DNA of 64,000 nt from Gavia stellata (Eukaryota > Chordata > Aves > Gaviiformes > Gaviidae). The stretch spans positions 13,685,001 to 13,749,000 of the forward strand of contig NC_082612.1 of the NCBI RefSeq assembly GCF_030936135.1. Reading direction: 5' to 3'. The position numbers and the translations under genes are program-made. The notes under the pieces are model-generated. The model worked only from the letters and a program-made list of their open reading frames with translations. It ran no database searches and was not told where the DNA came from. Positions 1 through 19,700 of this stretch are shown here, in pieces. Numbering within the stretch: position 1 is the stretch's first letter; every line of letters starts with the position of its first letter.

Positions 1-201
1 CAATTTTTTAGACTTGACAGTCTGTGTTTAGACACTAAGACTGAGTGAAAGATGCAAAATTTGTAACAGAAGAGGTTCTAAGCATCTTAGTGCATTGCCT
101 TATGAGAGTAACTCCTCTGATGTGACTCAGCTAATTCTGTTGTAGAGTTACTAGGTTTAAACTTTGTGACTTAGTTGTGTGTCACTTCCTTGAATCTGTA
201 G

Positions 202-6127
<5,926 letters not shown>

Positions 6128-6922
6128 ACAACTTTATTGGAAAAAAATGACATTGGACCATATCTGGTGTATAATATTTTTGTCACGCACCTGCTGAATT
6201 GTTCTAACTTACACAGAGAACAGAAGGGAAAAAAAAATGTTGCCTTCAAATAGTTTTACTTTTTTTTTATCCTGCTGACAAAGTATATATATAAAATATC
6301 TAACATATTACTGGATATAGGTTGTTCGGTTTCTTAAAAATTAAAAGCTGCTAAAATTGAAGAAAAAAACTCCTTCTCCTTACCTACCTACCCATGTTTT
6401 TAAACTAATTTATATGAAATCTGGAGGCGTATAGCCCTCAGAGCAGGTGTGTGGCAGAAATATTACTTTAAATTTGTCTTGTGAGATTACTGTTATCTCA
6501 GACAGCAAAAATGCTGTTTTAGCACTGGATTCTTTCACTGAGCACAAAGAGTTGATGGGGCTTTAGCATCTGACTGATTTTGATACGGGGATGATTCTGT
6601 CCATAGGAAGTATGCAATGTGAATCAGAATATACAGAGAAACCTGCAACATACGTGTTGTGTTGTGGATGCTGGGACATACGGATATCAAGCAGAATTAA
6701 GAAACATAGTGTGTTCAATAAGCTTGTTGTGTCTCTGAAATTCACTGTACACGATCAGTTTGGTGTTCTTGCACCACAGTTTTTAACTGAAGGAACCAGT
6801 TAAAACTATCTCTCTTTGAATTAACTTGGGGGGTGGGGTGGGGAGAATCGACATTGCTGTTCTTGAGATGAACCTATCAGCGTAGGTTGGCCAAACTTTT
6901 TAAAACTGTAATGCAAGAACCA

Positions 6923-6928
6923 AATAAA
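6923..6928 (+). terminator. NAA15: Candidate proximal NAA15 poly(A) signal
   Basis: AATAAA about 0.8 kb after the stop, followed by GT-rich sequence (ctgtgatgtgg) suited to the cleavage machinery. This would be the short-UTR form. Confidence 0.45.
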
Positions 6929-7352
6929 ATTATGCACTGTGATGTGGCACCAACTAATTAGAAAGATAGCATGCATTTTTCACATAGAGTGAAAACAAAA
7001 TGAGAACATACTATGGCTTGAAATTGCAAAGAGGAGAACTCCTGACTACCATTTTGACTGATCAAGAGACTAATAGTTTAAAACCTCAGCAGGCCTTGTT
7101 CACGTTATGCAGAAAAAAAATAAAGTGCTGCAGTTTAGATACCTCTGGAACTTTTCCACAGTGTCACAGGTTTGTAATACTTGAAGCCCTACATTTCTAA
7201 GAATATATTTCTTGCTCAGTTGTTTCAGGCAAGCCCAAGACTTTGTAACTTTTAAGGGGCCCAAGATTTTTTTTCAATAACAGACCAGCTTCTTATTCCT
7301 GCAGTTACAGATGTAATTTCCTTTGTCAAACATAAGGTACCAAATATAATGC

Positions 7353-7358
7353 AATAAA
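7353..7358 (+). terminator. NAA15: Candidate distal NAA15 poly(A) signal
   Basis: AATAAA about 1.2 kb after the stop, followed by a T/GT-containing stretch (gttttg, ttgtgtg). The sequence supports it no better than the site at 6923. Confidence 0.45.
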
Positions 7359-7729
7359 ACGTTTTGAAAAACAATTGTGTGAATATTTAAACCAATCTCT
7401 GTTGTACTTCGAAATGAATGGGTTCACTAGAGTGCAGCTCAGGGTTGGCTTACTGTGCTGTCCAGTTATGCTAATAATGTCACTGCTGATGGGTGGTTGT
7501 TGAGTATAAAGTGCAAATGCATTATATGTAAATACTGAATGTCTGGGAAGTCCTATAACACAGAATGCTTTACTACTTGGCTTTTAAGTTCCACCAATGT
7601 TACGTTGAATTTTATTTTCCAAGTCAAGCTTCAGTCTACAAGTCTACTGTGTTAATAATATAGATAAGTGCTCAAATGTTTTTTTTTTTTATAGGCTCAT
7701 CATATAAAACAGAGCAGAAAATAAACTAC

Positions 7730-10700
7730 AGCTTATAAAGTGAGTGCCTTCTTTGCTGCAGGAGTTCAGTTACAGAGTATCAGTCGTGTGGATACACAGC
7801 CTTCCTCTTCCACATCATGGAATTCAGTGATTGACACGTACAGTTAAGAAATCCAGGAAGACTTATTGGGGTTTGTAGTTTTCTGTCAGAAGAACAGTTT
7901 TTTGTTTCTTGTATATTCAGCACCACTTTCTTTTCATGGTTAGACTATTCTTGTGTATGTTTGCAGCGTAGTTCATGTCAGAAATGTAAGTTGTATTGCT
8001 ATATTTGTATATTTAATCTGCTGGGCTTTTAGGGACTAGAATACCTATAGAGCCTTTAATTGACTCTGGTATTTATGTCGAGATCTCAGTCTTTTCTGCA
8101 GCCTGAGATACTTGGACTGCATGTCTTCTGCAACTACTGAAGATGGTTCAATCTTGCCTGCACAAGCTATGAGCTTTTGGCCTTGCCTCTGAGTATTGCT
8201 GCCCTTTTCTTGGCTTCTGATGCTTAGCTGGAGGCAGATGAGTGTTCACTCTTTTTAACAGATTGTGAACTGCATCAAGCAATTTTTTTTCCAAATTCTG
8301 GTTTTTTGGTGCTGCCTATAAATGGGATTATTTCCTTTACTTTTTCACCGCCTGTTTTTGTGTTGAAATACATGAACTAAAAGCAAGAAGTTACATGTTA
8401 TCTTTCATTATGCAAGTGGGAAAGGATACTTCTGTGGGCCTTCCAGAAGCCTCCATCTACACATCTATTGTGATTTCCCCAACGACACTTCTTCATAACC
8501 TTGCTGAAAGGCATCTATAGTGCTTCAGAGATGATGCTTTCGGATTAAAGAGGTTCCTCATCCCCTTCCAGAAGACTGCAGTCTCAGGAAATGAAACCAA
8601 GTCAAGAGTTTACCTGAAGAAGAAGGTTCTTTAATTGGCAAAGGAATTGTTATTCCTTCATCTTCGCGTCTCTCCCATTAGATGCATTGCTAACTTCTGG
8701 GGAAGAGTTTTTAAGAGCTGGAAATGAAGCTATGATCCAATGCAATGAGTCTTGTGAAGCAGTAGCAGCACAGATTGCCATGCTACAGTGAAAACTTTCC
8801 TTTGCATGCCGAGATCCAAAATTGTAATCATTGGTGCTCGGCTGCCAAAGCAGGTGAGCAGGGATTGCAGTCATAGTCAGAGTGACCTAGAATGTCGCTT
8901 ACTAATGACGTGATTTGGTTTGATGCTTCATGATTTTCACTGGAGAATGATGTTTTCACCATCAGTGGAGCCACTGGTGATGACATATACCATGGATATC
9001 TTTCTTTGGGGGAGGAAAAAAAGTTCAAACAACAAATTTTCCCTAGATAGAGACATTGCATGAAGCAATGTCCAAGTCAGAAGTGGACAAATTGTAAGTA
9101 ACTGAGAGTGGTTGTTTGCCCCAGGATGATAGGTGAGGTATTCACTTCTTCCATTTGGAGACCAGAGCATTCAGATATGTGGTATGTGTGAACAAACAGG
9201 TAAAATAGTTTCAAAATTATCTATTCAGTAACTCACTTTATTTCTTTGCATCTTAAATGCCTTAAAAGCCTCTATATTCTTCTACAGTTACGGTTTCTTT
9301 TCAGTAGAGGTCTTAATACTTCCATGTTCACAGGGGAGGAATCATGTCTTCATGTGTGATGTGTCAGCCAGAATACAGAATGAAGTTTGTCACTCCGTTT
9401 TTCTCCTAGCGTAGGGAGAAAATTCCATGTTTTCCAGGGAGCTCTCTAGGGCTAGATGAGGTACGTAGAATCAGCCTATTAAATCTTCCTTTAGTGTTTG
9501 CTTTGGTTTGTTTTCCCAGGTCTGGCAGTGCACCAGCTGTACAGCAGACCCTGGAAGTTGGCGTAGCACCTTATTCTTCAGCCAGATTGAATTGTCATTG
9601 TCTTTCTGTAAAGAAAACACTGATGAGAGTAGGGTGAAATCAGGCCTGAGAAACCAGAGGTGCAAATACAATTTCAGTGTCATGTGAGCAAGTTCAAATA
9701 ATAAAAGATCTTTTGTCCAACATGATGCCTTTGAGGCTTCGAGCAATGGTGCCATGGTTCCTGCAGTGCTAGCAGCCCATACACCACAGTTGTGCTTTGA
9801 ACATGTGCCACTAATGCTAACAAAACCACTTGATGCGATAATCCAGCTCAAGATACCTGAATTAAAATGATTTTTCCTTTTTCATGATCACTTTAAATGT
9901 TTTTGCAAGTGTTCTGTACTGGGTAGCTAGCTACCTTTGAAATCCTTTCCCTGTCTTTCCCCCTAAGAAAGTTTGCTCTAAAAATGCAGTTGGTACCTCT
10001 GCGGTAATGTGAAATAGCTCCAACTATGTGGAAGTAAGAGTTACGCTTGTCTGATAACATACTGCTTTGGTATTTTGTGGAGGAAAATTATGCAAATGTA
10101 GTATAATCAGAAAGTTGTACCAGTAAGGAATCGAGCAGTCTATAAGCTCATTAATGGAAGTTACAGTTCTAGACGGAGGAAAACGGTTGCTGAGCTTGGG
10201 GAAAGACTGGCTTCCAGGAGCATTCCAGTTGTGAACTGTTCTTGGATGTGGTAAGGAGCAGAGGGCGTACACTTTTACAAAACTCATGGTCAGGTTGTCA
10301 TGATTACATTTCCTGGAAATTAAAGCTGCAGTCGACAAACATCAGTTTTAATGCCTGTTTCGGGCAGAGACTCTTCTTCCCAAGAGCATACAGCCAGCAG
10401 TGAGAATGGCAAGGAGCAATTGATAGAGCAGCTCAGCAAAAGGAGACTGAAGCACGTTATAAGGAGGTGGCATAATAGAAATTCCATTTTAGATTAACTA
10501 TAAAATAGCTTTTTTTATTACTAGAAAGATTACTGAAGCTGTAAATACTATAAATGCAGTCTTCCCATGCCAAGGAAGCTGTAAATGTGTATTACTTTTA
10601 GAGTGGTACAAGCAAATAGTAATATGTTCACAAAGATTCTAGCTTTGTATGTTGGTCTTCAAGTAAATTGTGGCAGAAAACTCGGAGGACAAAGATTGTC

Positions 10701-13700
10701 CAGTTTACAACAGACCATATCAAAGGGTTTGTAAGAATATCGCAAGAGAAATATTACTAGAAAATCCAAAGCATCTTGGAATAGCTTTCCTAAGATGTTT
10801 GTTGTTTTAATTGAAAATGTTACATCTGCTAACTGTTCATAACAAAAGAGAAAAAATACTTTTACAAAATATTTCTGCCTGGCACTGCCCATTCAATATC
10901 TACCTCTACTAGTCCTAGTCTAGTTCAGCTACTGCATAACTTTAGCCATTTAGCACATAACATATGAAAAAGTGTCATTTACCTGGTTGGTGAACAAATG
11001 TATGATGATGGATAACGTTTAGTTTTAAACTGTAATGCAATAAACCACAAACTTAGTCAAAGTCCTGTTGGTTCAGTGCAGCAGCATATTTATTGCTTCA
11101 TTGCTGGTGCGTTCAAAAAAATCTTAATTATGAACTCCACCGAGTTACTTGCAATTGTACTGGGGTTTGCTTTCCCTTCCAGCCTTCCTAACTGGTTAAC
11201 AATGTTGTACTGTGTTTTTACGCTCTTCTCTGGTGGTAGCAAATATCAAAACTGGCAGGAAGTCAATCAATGAATAAAAATGCTGAGTTCTGTTTGTAAA
11301 TGAGTGCTAGTGTTTCCTTGTAGGGTTCAATGTCCTCCTTAGATGCCTACCAGCTTTGTAATAAGCGATCCCTTGACTAGTTCCCTTAATTCCCCATTGT
11401 CTCCATCCACACTGACGGGTTGTAAATTGGGGTGCGGGTCTTGCAAAAGGGAGAAAGATCAGTAGGCAAAGGCTGTGGCTCTCTTCGGAGTCGGGCCGGG
11501 TAAGAACCACCTTGGCAGGGAGCTGTCTTCCCTACCCTACAAGCTCGTACATACATATAAAAAGATCCTTTGCTCTTTCAAGCTACAAAGAGCCAATATG
11601 GGGATTTGGGAAATGCTCTTACTGATGGATTGAATAAAAGGGGTTTGAGAGGCAGCTGAATGAAGAGGCATTTGCTATTCTCCTCAGATCTGGTTTGGGG
11701 GGCAAAAATAATAAATCTCAGTAGCCTCTTCCCCACCCATGAGCCCACAAAGCTTTCCTGCCCCAGCATCCCCGGATGTCTTGTGGTTTTAATCAGTCAG
11801 CAGAGAAAGTAATATGGTAATGCTGACTAATCGGAGCAAAACTAACTAGCTAGCAGCTGGCATGGCATTACAACAACCTATAATGTGTTGTGAACTTGAC
11901 AGTTAAGATTGCCTGGAAAAAAATGTTAACTACTGTGTATAATGAATAACAGTTCTGATTAACACTCTACAGTGAGCACAAAGGGCTTCAGCAACCTGCA
12001 GGGTCTGTATTTTGTTATAAATAAATAAAACAGGGGTGGTGGTGAGACACTGAAGTGATTATAGCAATATCCTCATATTCACCCCTTTGGATGTGAAAGG
12101 AGAGCTTGTTGCAGTAAGGGTTCCTTTGCATAGATCGTACCCTACTAAAAAGTAACATCCCCTAAAAAAATAGCATCCCCTCTTTATCAATGTCCTCAGT
12201 GGTTTCATTTTAATTCTGTGAGAGGCGAGGGGCATTCACGCTGGGTAACTGCCTGCCTCGAACTTTTAATACCTTCAAACTTCACCCTTCCATTTCTGAG
12301 AACAGCACCTCATGATTGTCTAGAAGAGGTCTTAAAGTGCAGAAGATTTATGAGTAGCCAAGGTAGTCTGGCAGTTCATACATTATTTTATCTGCATAAA
12401 TCTGTCAGGACTGACTTTTCATCAGTACCTCTCCATTCCATCAGGTATCTTCCTACCTTGTCATTATGCTTCTGGAAACTCTCCTGGAGGTCCCACGTGC
12501 AGCAGCAGAAAGACAACATCTCTTCGGGGTCGCTCTGTCCCTCAAAACACTGGAGGGATGCATGCTAATTGCCTAGCGAGTCCCCTTCCTGCAGCTATTG
12601 AACCTCACCAGATGCTGCTGGAGGTGAATTAATACTGTTCTAAAACAAAAGAAACTAGTCAACTCACTGTACAGTTGGCAAAGCAATGTCAGGGTTCTGC
12701 TCCCTTTAATTTTTTTTTTTCTAAATAATATGTGCAAAAGGAATGTTCTCATTTGGATTGCATGACTTCGGCAATGCCTGAGCTGTTGTGAAGCAGGGAA
12801 GGAGGAATCCCGCTCGCTTTACACCTTAGCTGCGCTGTAGATGAGGCAGTCAGCGGTACTCCAAAACTGGACTCAGCTGCTACTTTATTCCCATCTGCCT
12901 TCATGCAGCTAACCCGAGGGATGTGTAAATGCCCTTTATTTCGGGGAAAGTAAAGGGTGAGCAAAGATGGGGCTGTTGAGTGGTTCATGCAGAAAGACTG
13001 GCACTTCCACGGTAAGCAAGTGCAAGTCGTGGGTTTGTGAGGGCTTCTTCAGGACCTTGCAGCGCTTGGCATTTTCTCCTGAACTTCTCAAAACTAAGAG
13101 CCATCTCTCTATTCTTCTAAGAGTCCCACAGTGATGTCCTAACAGCCCCTGAGAGCAGGACCAGCTCTGTTTCACTAGGTAAACTTTGTATGATTTTATC
13201 ACAAAAAAAGCCCAGACACTCCTCATAATGTATTAAACTGCTTTTATTAATTATCTGCTAATTTTTCTTGCAGTTGTCTTTTTCATCTAGAAGCATCTTT
13301 AGACAGTTTTAGGGCAATGTTGGTTTCTGGCTGTTTACGTCATGCATTTCAAGCATTTTTTTTTCCTCATAGGAATCACCAAGTGTTCATAATTCTGCAT
13401 CTCACTTCACTTGCAGTATCAATAAATATCTTAATGAAATGTAACTGGAAAATATTTGTGTTTGAGCTGGGAAAAGAGTCTTTTTGCTTTATTGCAGAGT
13501 AAACTTGTTTGTGCTTTTAAATTCCTGTTTTGTCCCCTGATGAGCACCTTTCCCCCACGTCTCCTTTACCTTCTGTTTAGTATCACAGGACCCTGATGGT
13601 GGAGGATGGTTACCCGCTTCTGTTAGAACTTGACACTGGCAAAACCGGGCTGAGACTTCTTTATACTGCTGTACGTAACGTACAGCATGTCACGGGCTGT

Positions 13701-16700
13701 CCTGTGAGCCACCTCATCCATCCAAAATCCTCCCCATGCAACAGTTCAGGTGCAGCAAGCCTGACCCCTACCCTATCGCCTCTTTCCCGAATTCCCTGAT
13801 GCTCCAAACTAAAATACAGAAAGGAAACAGGGATAGAGAAAACACAATTTTTAGCTCCTGTCACTCTCGGGCAAACAAATTCGCTTTTTCACACAGTCTG
13901 CCTTTGCTTAGCTTTTTTCCCTCTGGCGAGGCGACCCCGAAGCACTTTCAAGCCGGGTAAACCCCCTGCCCAGCCTTCTGCCTTCTCTTCCAGCCCCGAC
14001 GCGTGACCGTCTCTCAAAAGCCCAGAGAGCAGAGAGCACAAAGGGATGCGAGACACTGGTTTCCAGGCAAAAACATGAATTAACAACTTGAGAGCATCCC
14101 GAATCTTCTGGCTTGGTTGCACTGAAAAGGTTAACCAAGAGTGAAGCCGTCCTGCTTTTTCTAAGTTATTGACAGGTACACAAATTGCATGCGTGCTATG
14201 TGAACAATGTATGGTGACCTAAATTTACCCTTATGTAAAACCCTGAAAGAGAAGGGAATGGCGGAAAAGCCTCGTGCCGCAGCTACGTTAAAACTGAGGA
14301 AGCAAAGTCATCTGAGCGCAGGGCCACGAGTCCTGTGTCTGGAGGCACGGGCTGTTGCTGAATGTTAAGAAAGGGCAAAAGAAAGACTGACGCCACTGGA
14401 ATAAATACAAGTAGGAACGCTGAATACAGTAAGAAACTTAAAAATCTGATAGCAGAAAGGACATCTTCACAAACCACTAGGAAAATGCAGTTTTCCCTTG
14501 TACCTATGTTAGCAATATTATAAGATGCATGGGCTCCGTCTGTTTTGGGGTGGGTTTTTTTGCTTTTTCTATATACCTTATAAATTATTCTTCCTGGTGA
14601 GATCATAGTATTTTCAATAGCACAAGCACATTATAGTATTTGCTTTCTAATATCCTGTCATACGTAGCCCTCTTAAAAAGCAGATTTGTGTGGCTGACAC
14701 CTTGAAGACTGATGTTCTTTCAGAGATGTCCTTAGGGCAGTATCTCAGCGCAGCTGTGGAACCACGATACCGGTAAAGAACCAGGTTAGCCATCCCAGCC
14801 TGGTGGGTCTTCCCAGCCTCTGCACGGAAACCAACAACTGATGCTAGTTGCAATGTTTTAGGGTTTTTTGGGGCAGGAGGAGAGCAGAGGAAGGGTTTGC
14901 TATTTATAAAGCTAATGCTGATTTTATTGGAACCCCCGATCTTATTCTTGCTGAAAACAAAACTGAGGTTGCTGATGTAAATGGGATTTTACCAAAAGGG
15001 CCTGAAGTGGGGACAGTTCCCAGTTTTGTTCATAGGTGGGGTTTTTTAATTCAATGTTTTAATGAAAACAGGAGTAGGACCATGCCCTTGCTAACAAATG
15101 AGAGCCTGGAAAAAGAAGGAGAAAAGCTTATTCTTGCAGAAATAAGTAACAAAACCACAGTCTGATATCGTACTATTTGAAGAAAAACCTGTTGCCAGAA
15201 AATAAAATGCACAATGTATCCTCACAGCAAACAAAGCCTTGGGGCTCAAGGTCTTCAATCTGGAGCTTACACATGCGGGCAAATTGTCGGCAGAGCACAG
15301 TACAACGGGATTTGTTTGCTGCCCGGGAATGATTTATCGGAGGCCCTGGTGCAGACAAGTAAATATAGAAGCTTCGTGACATTTGATGAACCTTTCTGCA
15401 GTGCTGCTTGGGGACAGGCAGAAAGCCCTTGAGCACAGCGTGTACAACTGCAGGGAGAGAGAAAGCAGGGACGCAGCTTTTGGTTTAACACGCACTTGGT
15501 GGAAATCAAAACACTTCAGAATAGCTTTGCCGTCGGCTGGTGCCGTCGGCACCCCCGCTGTCGAGATGCTCCCCGTTAGGTTTTCTGATCCCCCGCGGGT
15601 GAGTCAGCCCAAGGAGGCAGAGGGCAGGCCCAGCACCGGAGCGGGGATGCGTAGGCTGCGTTGGTACAGGTTTGGGATGTGCGGAGAGCCCGTGTTTCAG
15701 CGATAAGCTCTTGACGCAGAAGTGATTCAGTTATCAACACGGCTACCTAGAGAGGCCAAATGGCTCATTATTTCAGTTACCGTCATCCAAGAGCTGCAGG
15801 GCGTTACCTTTCCGTACAGACCCAAATGGCCAAGCAGTGTTTCAAGCACTGAAGACGCAATCCCGCAGCCATTCACGTTCCTATGAGTAGGGACGGTCAG
15901 TGGGTGCTCCTCTCAAACTACCACTCATAAAGCTGCAGATGCTGCCTTTAGCACTAAGGGTCCAGTTTTTCTCTGCCCATGCTTGGCAGGGGATTCTCAT
16001 GGCAGGGGAGGTAAGGCTTCTGTCAGACACAGGCTACGGTGGTATGTCCGGTGGATGAGGACTGTTATTATCATCCAGACAACCTAAAACATACACTGAT
16101 CTAAACACTAAAGCCCCAATCTCTCATCAGGCATGCACTGAGAATAAAATCCAAGCATAAGACAGAAATGGAAAAACTTTTCTTTCTTTTAATTTCCTTA
16201 GAGCTTTTAGTTCTATAGTTTTGACAAGAACAAGGGCACGGAAGTGAATGAGAAGGTCACATTCCAGTAACTGGCAGTAAAAGCAGCTGTGTCAAAACTT
16301 TATTTAAATGCAAAGACAGATGAGACATTTGGCTTTGTGACTTCAGCAGGGTATGTTAATACTTGCTTTTTCAGTCTGCTTTAAGAACCTGACGTACAGG
16401 GTCCTTAAATCCTATCTCCTAAAAAGCTGACCTTTCTTGCTGCAACATTTCTCCCATCTGTATTTTAACATAAAGGAACATGTCAATGGGAGGTCCAACT
16501 CTTCTTAGACTTGCAAAGTCGAGTCTTGCAACAGCAGAACTTTTCCTTGCAAAACCACAGGACTTTCCCCTGCAAAAATGGAGGATGCGAGGCCTCGCAC
16601 GAAAGGACAAAGCCCCCAGAGGAATTCAGAAGTCAGAGGGACAGTATCTCTGCAGAAACATTAAAAGCATTTTTAATCAGCAAACTACCAGGCTCAAAAG

Positions 16701-19700
16701 GACACACCTGAAAACTTTTTGATCCCTTCAGAGAGTAACGAGCAACATGAGACAGTCTTAGACTTACACTTTTTTCCTAATTTGTTTCTTAACTTAAAAC
16801 CCAGTAGACATAACTTTTCGATATTGAACAGTTTGCATTTTCGTGGGACTGACAAGTTAAAATACGTCTTCAAGGAAAGACAGAAATAACTATTCTTGAA
16901 ATGCTGAGCAAGCCCAGAGACTTGCAACTATTTTCAGAATCCCCTTCCTTAGAAACGTCTACATCTGCTAAATAAAAATAACTGTGAACTTAGGCTCTTG
17001 TACATTCATTCACCGAATACATCCGAATACCGTATTAAAAGTACTTGTCCTTGCAAAAGAAGAAAACCAAAGTTTTTTCAAATGCTTACATAGCAAGATG
17101 TATTTTTAATTCATTCTGTTACTATAAATAAATTCAACTAGATTTGCTAGTCTCCAAATATAATAGAAAGGAACACCCAGAAATAGTCTGTGCTGGATGA
17201 AATGTAATGATCCCATCGACACCTTTATCCCTACATATATATCAGAAGTGATGAAATTTCCACTACTACACTCAAGTAGCTCATATAGAAGTGACTTCAG
17301 TCCACGAGATTCTCCTGAGATCGCCCTGCATGGGAGTTACTGCATTAGCCATCATTTTTTAACCCATCACTAATTAAGAAGATCTGGCCTTGTAGCCTTA
17401 CTGATTCATGGCTGAGGACCTCCAAGGAATTGTATGAGCCTCCTTCTCTTTATAGAGAATTTGCAAAGAAATACTGTACCTCCAACTTTCTTTGGCCACC
17501 TCCCTGTATTTGCCAGAGTGAGGAGCACTTTGGTTCGTGGGGATTTCCAGGAGCGCAGTCCCACCCACTGCAGTGCTAACCGGGCGGCTGCATCCGCCTG
17601 GCCATGCCCCTAGCAAGGGGGAAATGGGAGAGCGATTGGGAAGATCTTAACTGACATTCTTCCTGTAGCGTTAAACACATCTCTCAAAATTTTGGAAACT
17701 GCTGTTCTGGCTCGTATTTGGAAAACATTGTAACCTGGCGTATTACATTCAGGGTTGGCCTTCTCTGCTGAAAAAGGGCCGTGTACTTCACCTCAGGGCT
17801 ACCAACTGGCACAAAATACCCTGAGGTAGAAAAACATAGCGAAAACAGAATACCTCAGTTACTGTGGATCAGCATTGCTGAGGCATCAGTTACGGGACAG
17901 CATTTTGGATGCCCTACCTTGCTGTAGAATTAAAAGACAGGGCTTCACTGATGATTTTTTTATTTCAGAGTAACTCATGTGCACTTGTTGCTCTAAGATA
18001 AGCAGCTTTCACAGCGAGAAGCAGCCATTGGAGAAGATGCATGAATCCCATTCAAATACTAGCATGAATGTTCCCTACAAAGAAAGCTGGAAAGAAATTT
18101 TACCAAGTAACTTTCACTGTTTATTGCCTTTTCACTCCCGCTTGGAGTTCAATGTCATACGAGTTAATTTTTTAAATTTTTTTACGCTTAAAAAGCAAGA
18201 GTGACCTAGTTCGGTGTACTTCTGACTTAACCATACTGAGAGTTTCTGTGTAAGAGCTGCATGGATTGATCTAAAAATCCTTCAAGCTATTAAGTGTATT
18301 TGTAAGCTGCTCTTATGTAGGCACTGCAAAATAATAATCATTTAAAAAGAGAACTCTATAACGTTGTGATATACTTTAAGTTCAAAAGGTGCTTTAAAAA
18401 CAAATAGATTTTCTACTTTACAGCTGTTGGTAAAGCACTTTAAATCAGTTAGAGGATCAACTTTAAAGTAAGTTTTAAGATAATTTTTAATTTACAAGTG
18501 AAGTGTATCAGGAATATTTGTTCTTATACAAAGGTAGACTTTCGACGGAACAGTTTTGATGCAATTTCTGTTTGTGAAGTCCCTCACCACGGATCAGCAG
18601 AAGTCATGAGGGTGTAAAGGCAGGCTCTCTTATCCCCTTGCTCTTGTAGTCTTCCCTTAAGCTTCCTCTGCCCACAGCAGGCAGGAGAGCAGACTAGCTG
18701 GATTTTTGCTCCAGCCAAGCTGGAACAGTTATAATTGTCATACCAAAACAACACTGCATCAGTTTTGCATGGGTTTACGTACCCAAAACTCAGTAGGCCA
18801 CAAACTTAAAGCAGTTGTTTACATGAAGCTCTTCACATGTAAGCTAGTTTCACACTGCTTGGGCTATACTGGATAGAAACATAGCTCCTCTTCCTCTTGA
18901 GCTACTGCCAGATGGACTAGATGACGTCTACCAAAGGCCATTGGGCTGGAGAACGGAAAGTTTTGACCTTTACCATTAACGGATGTGTAGCATACCCAGC
19001 ATACATGAAGCTTCTGTTATCCTCCAGCTGAAATGCGTGGCTAGCAATTAATTGTTGATCACCGTGGGACAGGTATCTCTCAGCCTCAGCTGGACTTGAA
19101 AACCGTGCGTGTTCCACCTGCGGTTCTGCAGATCGGGATCTTGGGATTTCTGGTCCAGCTGGCAGAGTGTGCAGAACAGAGCAGTTCTGTGAGGAGGCAG
19201 AGGGAGGTCCGTACCAAGTGCCAGCTGCCCTGCTTGGGGCATTTACCCGGTATCTGAGACCCTGGGTCAAGTCCCTGTGATGGGACTGAAAACTGAAATT
19301 AGATTTTTCCAGACCTGATGCATTTTAGCCATCACCTCTTCCTACTTTCCTGCTCTGGGTCTGACCAGACATGCCATTTTGAATCACCGAACACTCTCCT
19401 GGGAAAATTTTAGTCACTGAAAATACATTCCCATGAAAAAAATTCAATTTTGACAAACTGGAATTTTGTCATGTACACAATTTAGAGATTTAAGCAATCT
19501 CTACACAGCTTAGGAATTCTGGCTGAAACTATGGAGTCTGCCCATATAAATCAACTGACCTTTCCATCTCCATCTTACCACAATTCGGAAGGGCAGTGGC
19601 ATCTGGCTGTCAAGCGCAGAACAGAGGCAGTGACTGCTGTCCTCTCGATGGGAAGCCACCTTCCCCCGAAACTCCTGCTCTGGAGGAACAGCTTTACCGG

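Larger units (their letters stand above)
6128..7370 (+). other. NAA15: NAA15 3' UTR
   Basis: AT-rich noncoding sequence after the stop. AATAAA hexamers occur at 6923-6928 (followed by a GT-rich stretch) and 7353-7358; a third, at 7720-7725, could extend the UTR. Which is used cannot be told from sequence alone, so the end given is approximate. Confidence 0.6.

Noticed and set aside
8650-9851. Cluster of minus-strand open frames (8650-8874, 8828-9170, 9471-9851) that look faintly protein-like
   Set aside because: Frames are broken and overlap. No family was recognised and no consistent splice sites link them. A decayed pseudogene is possible but unsupported.
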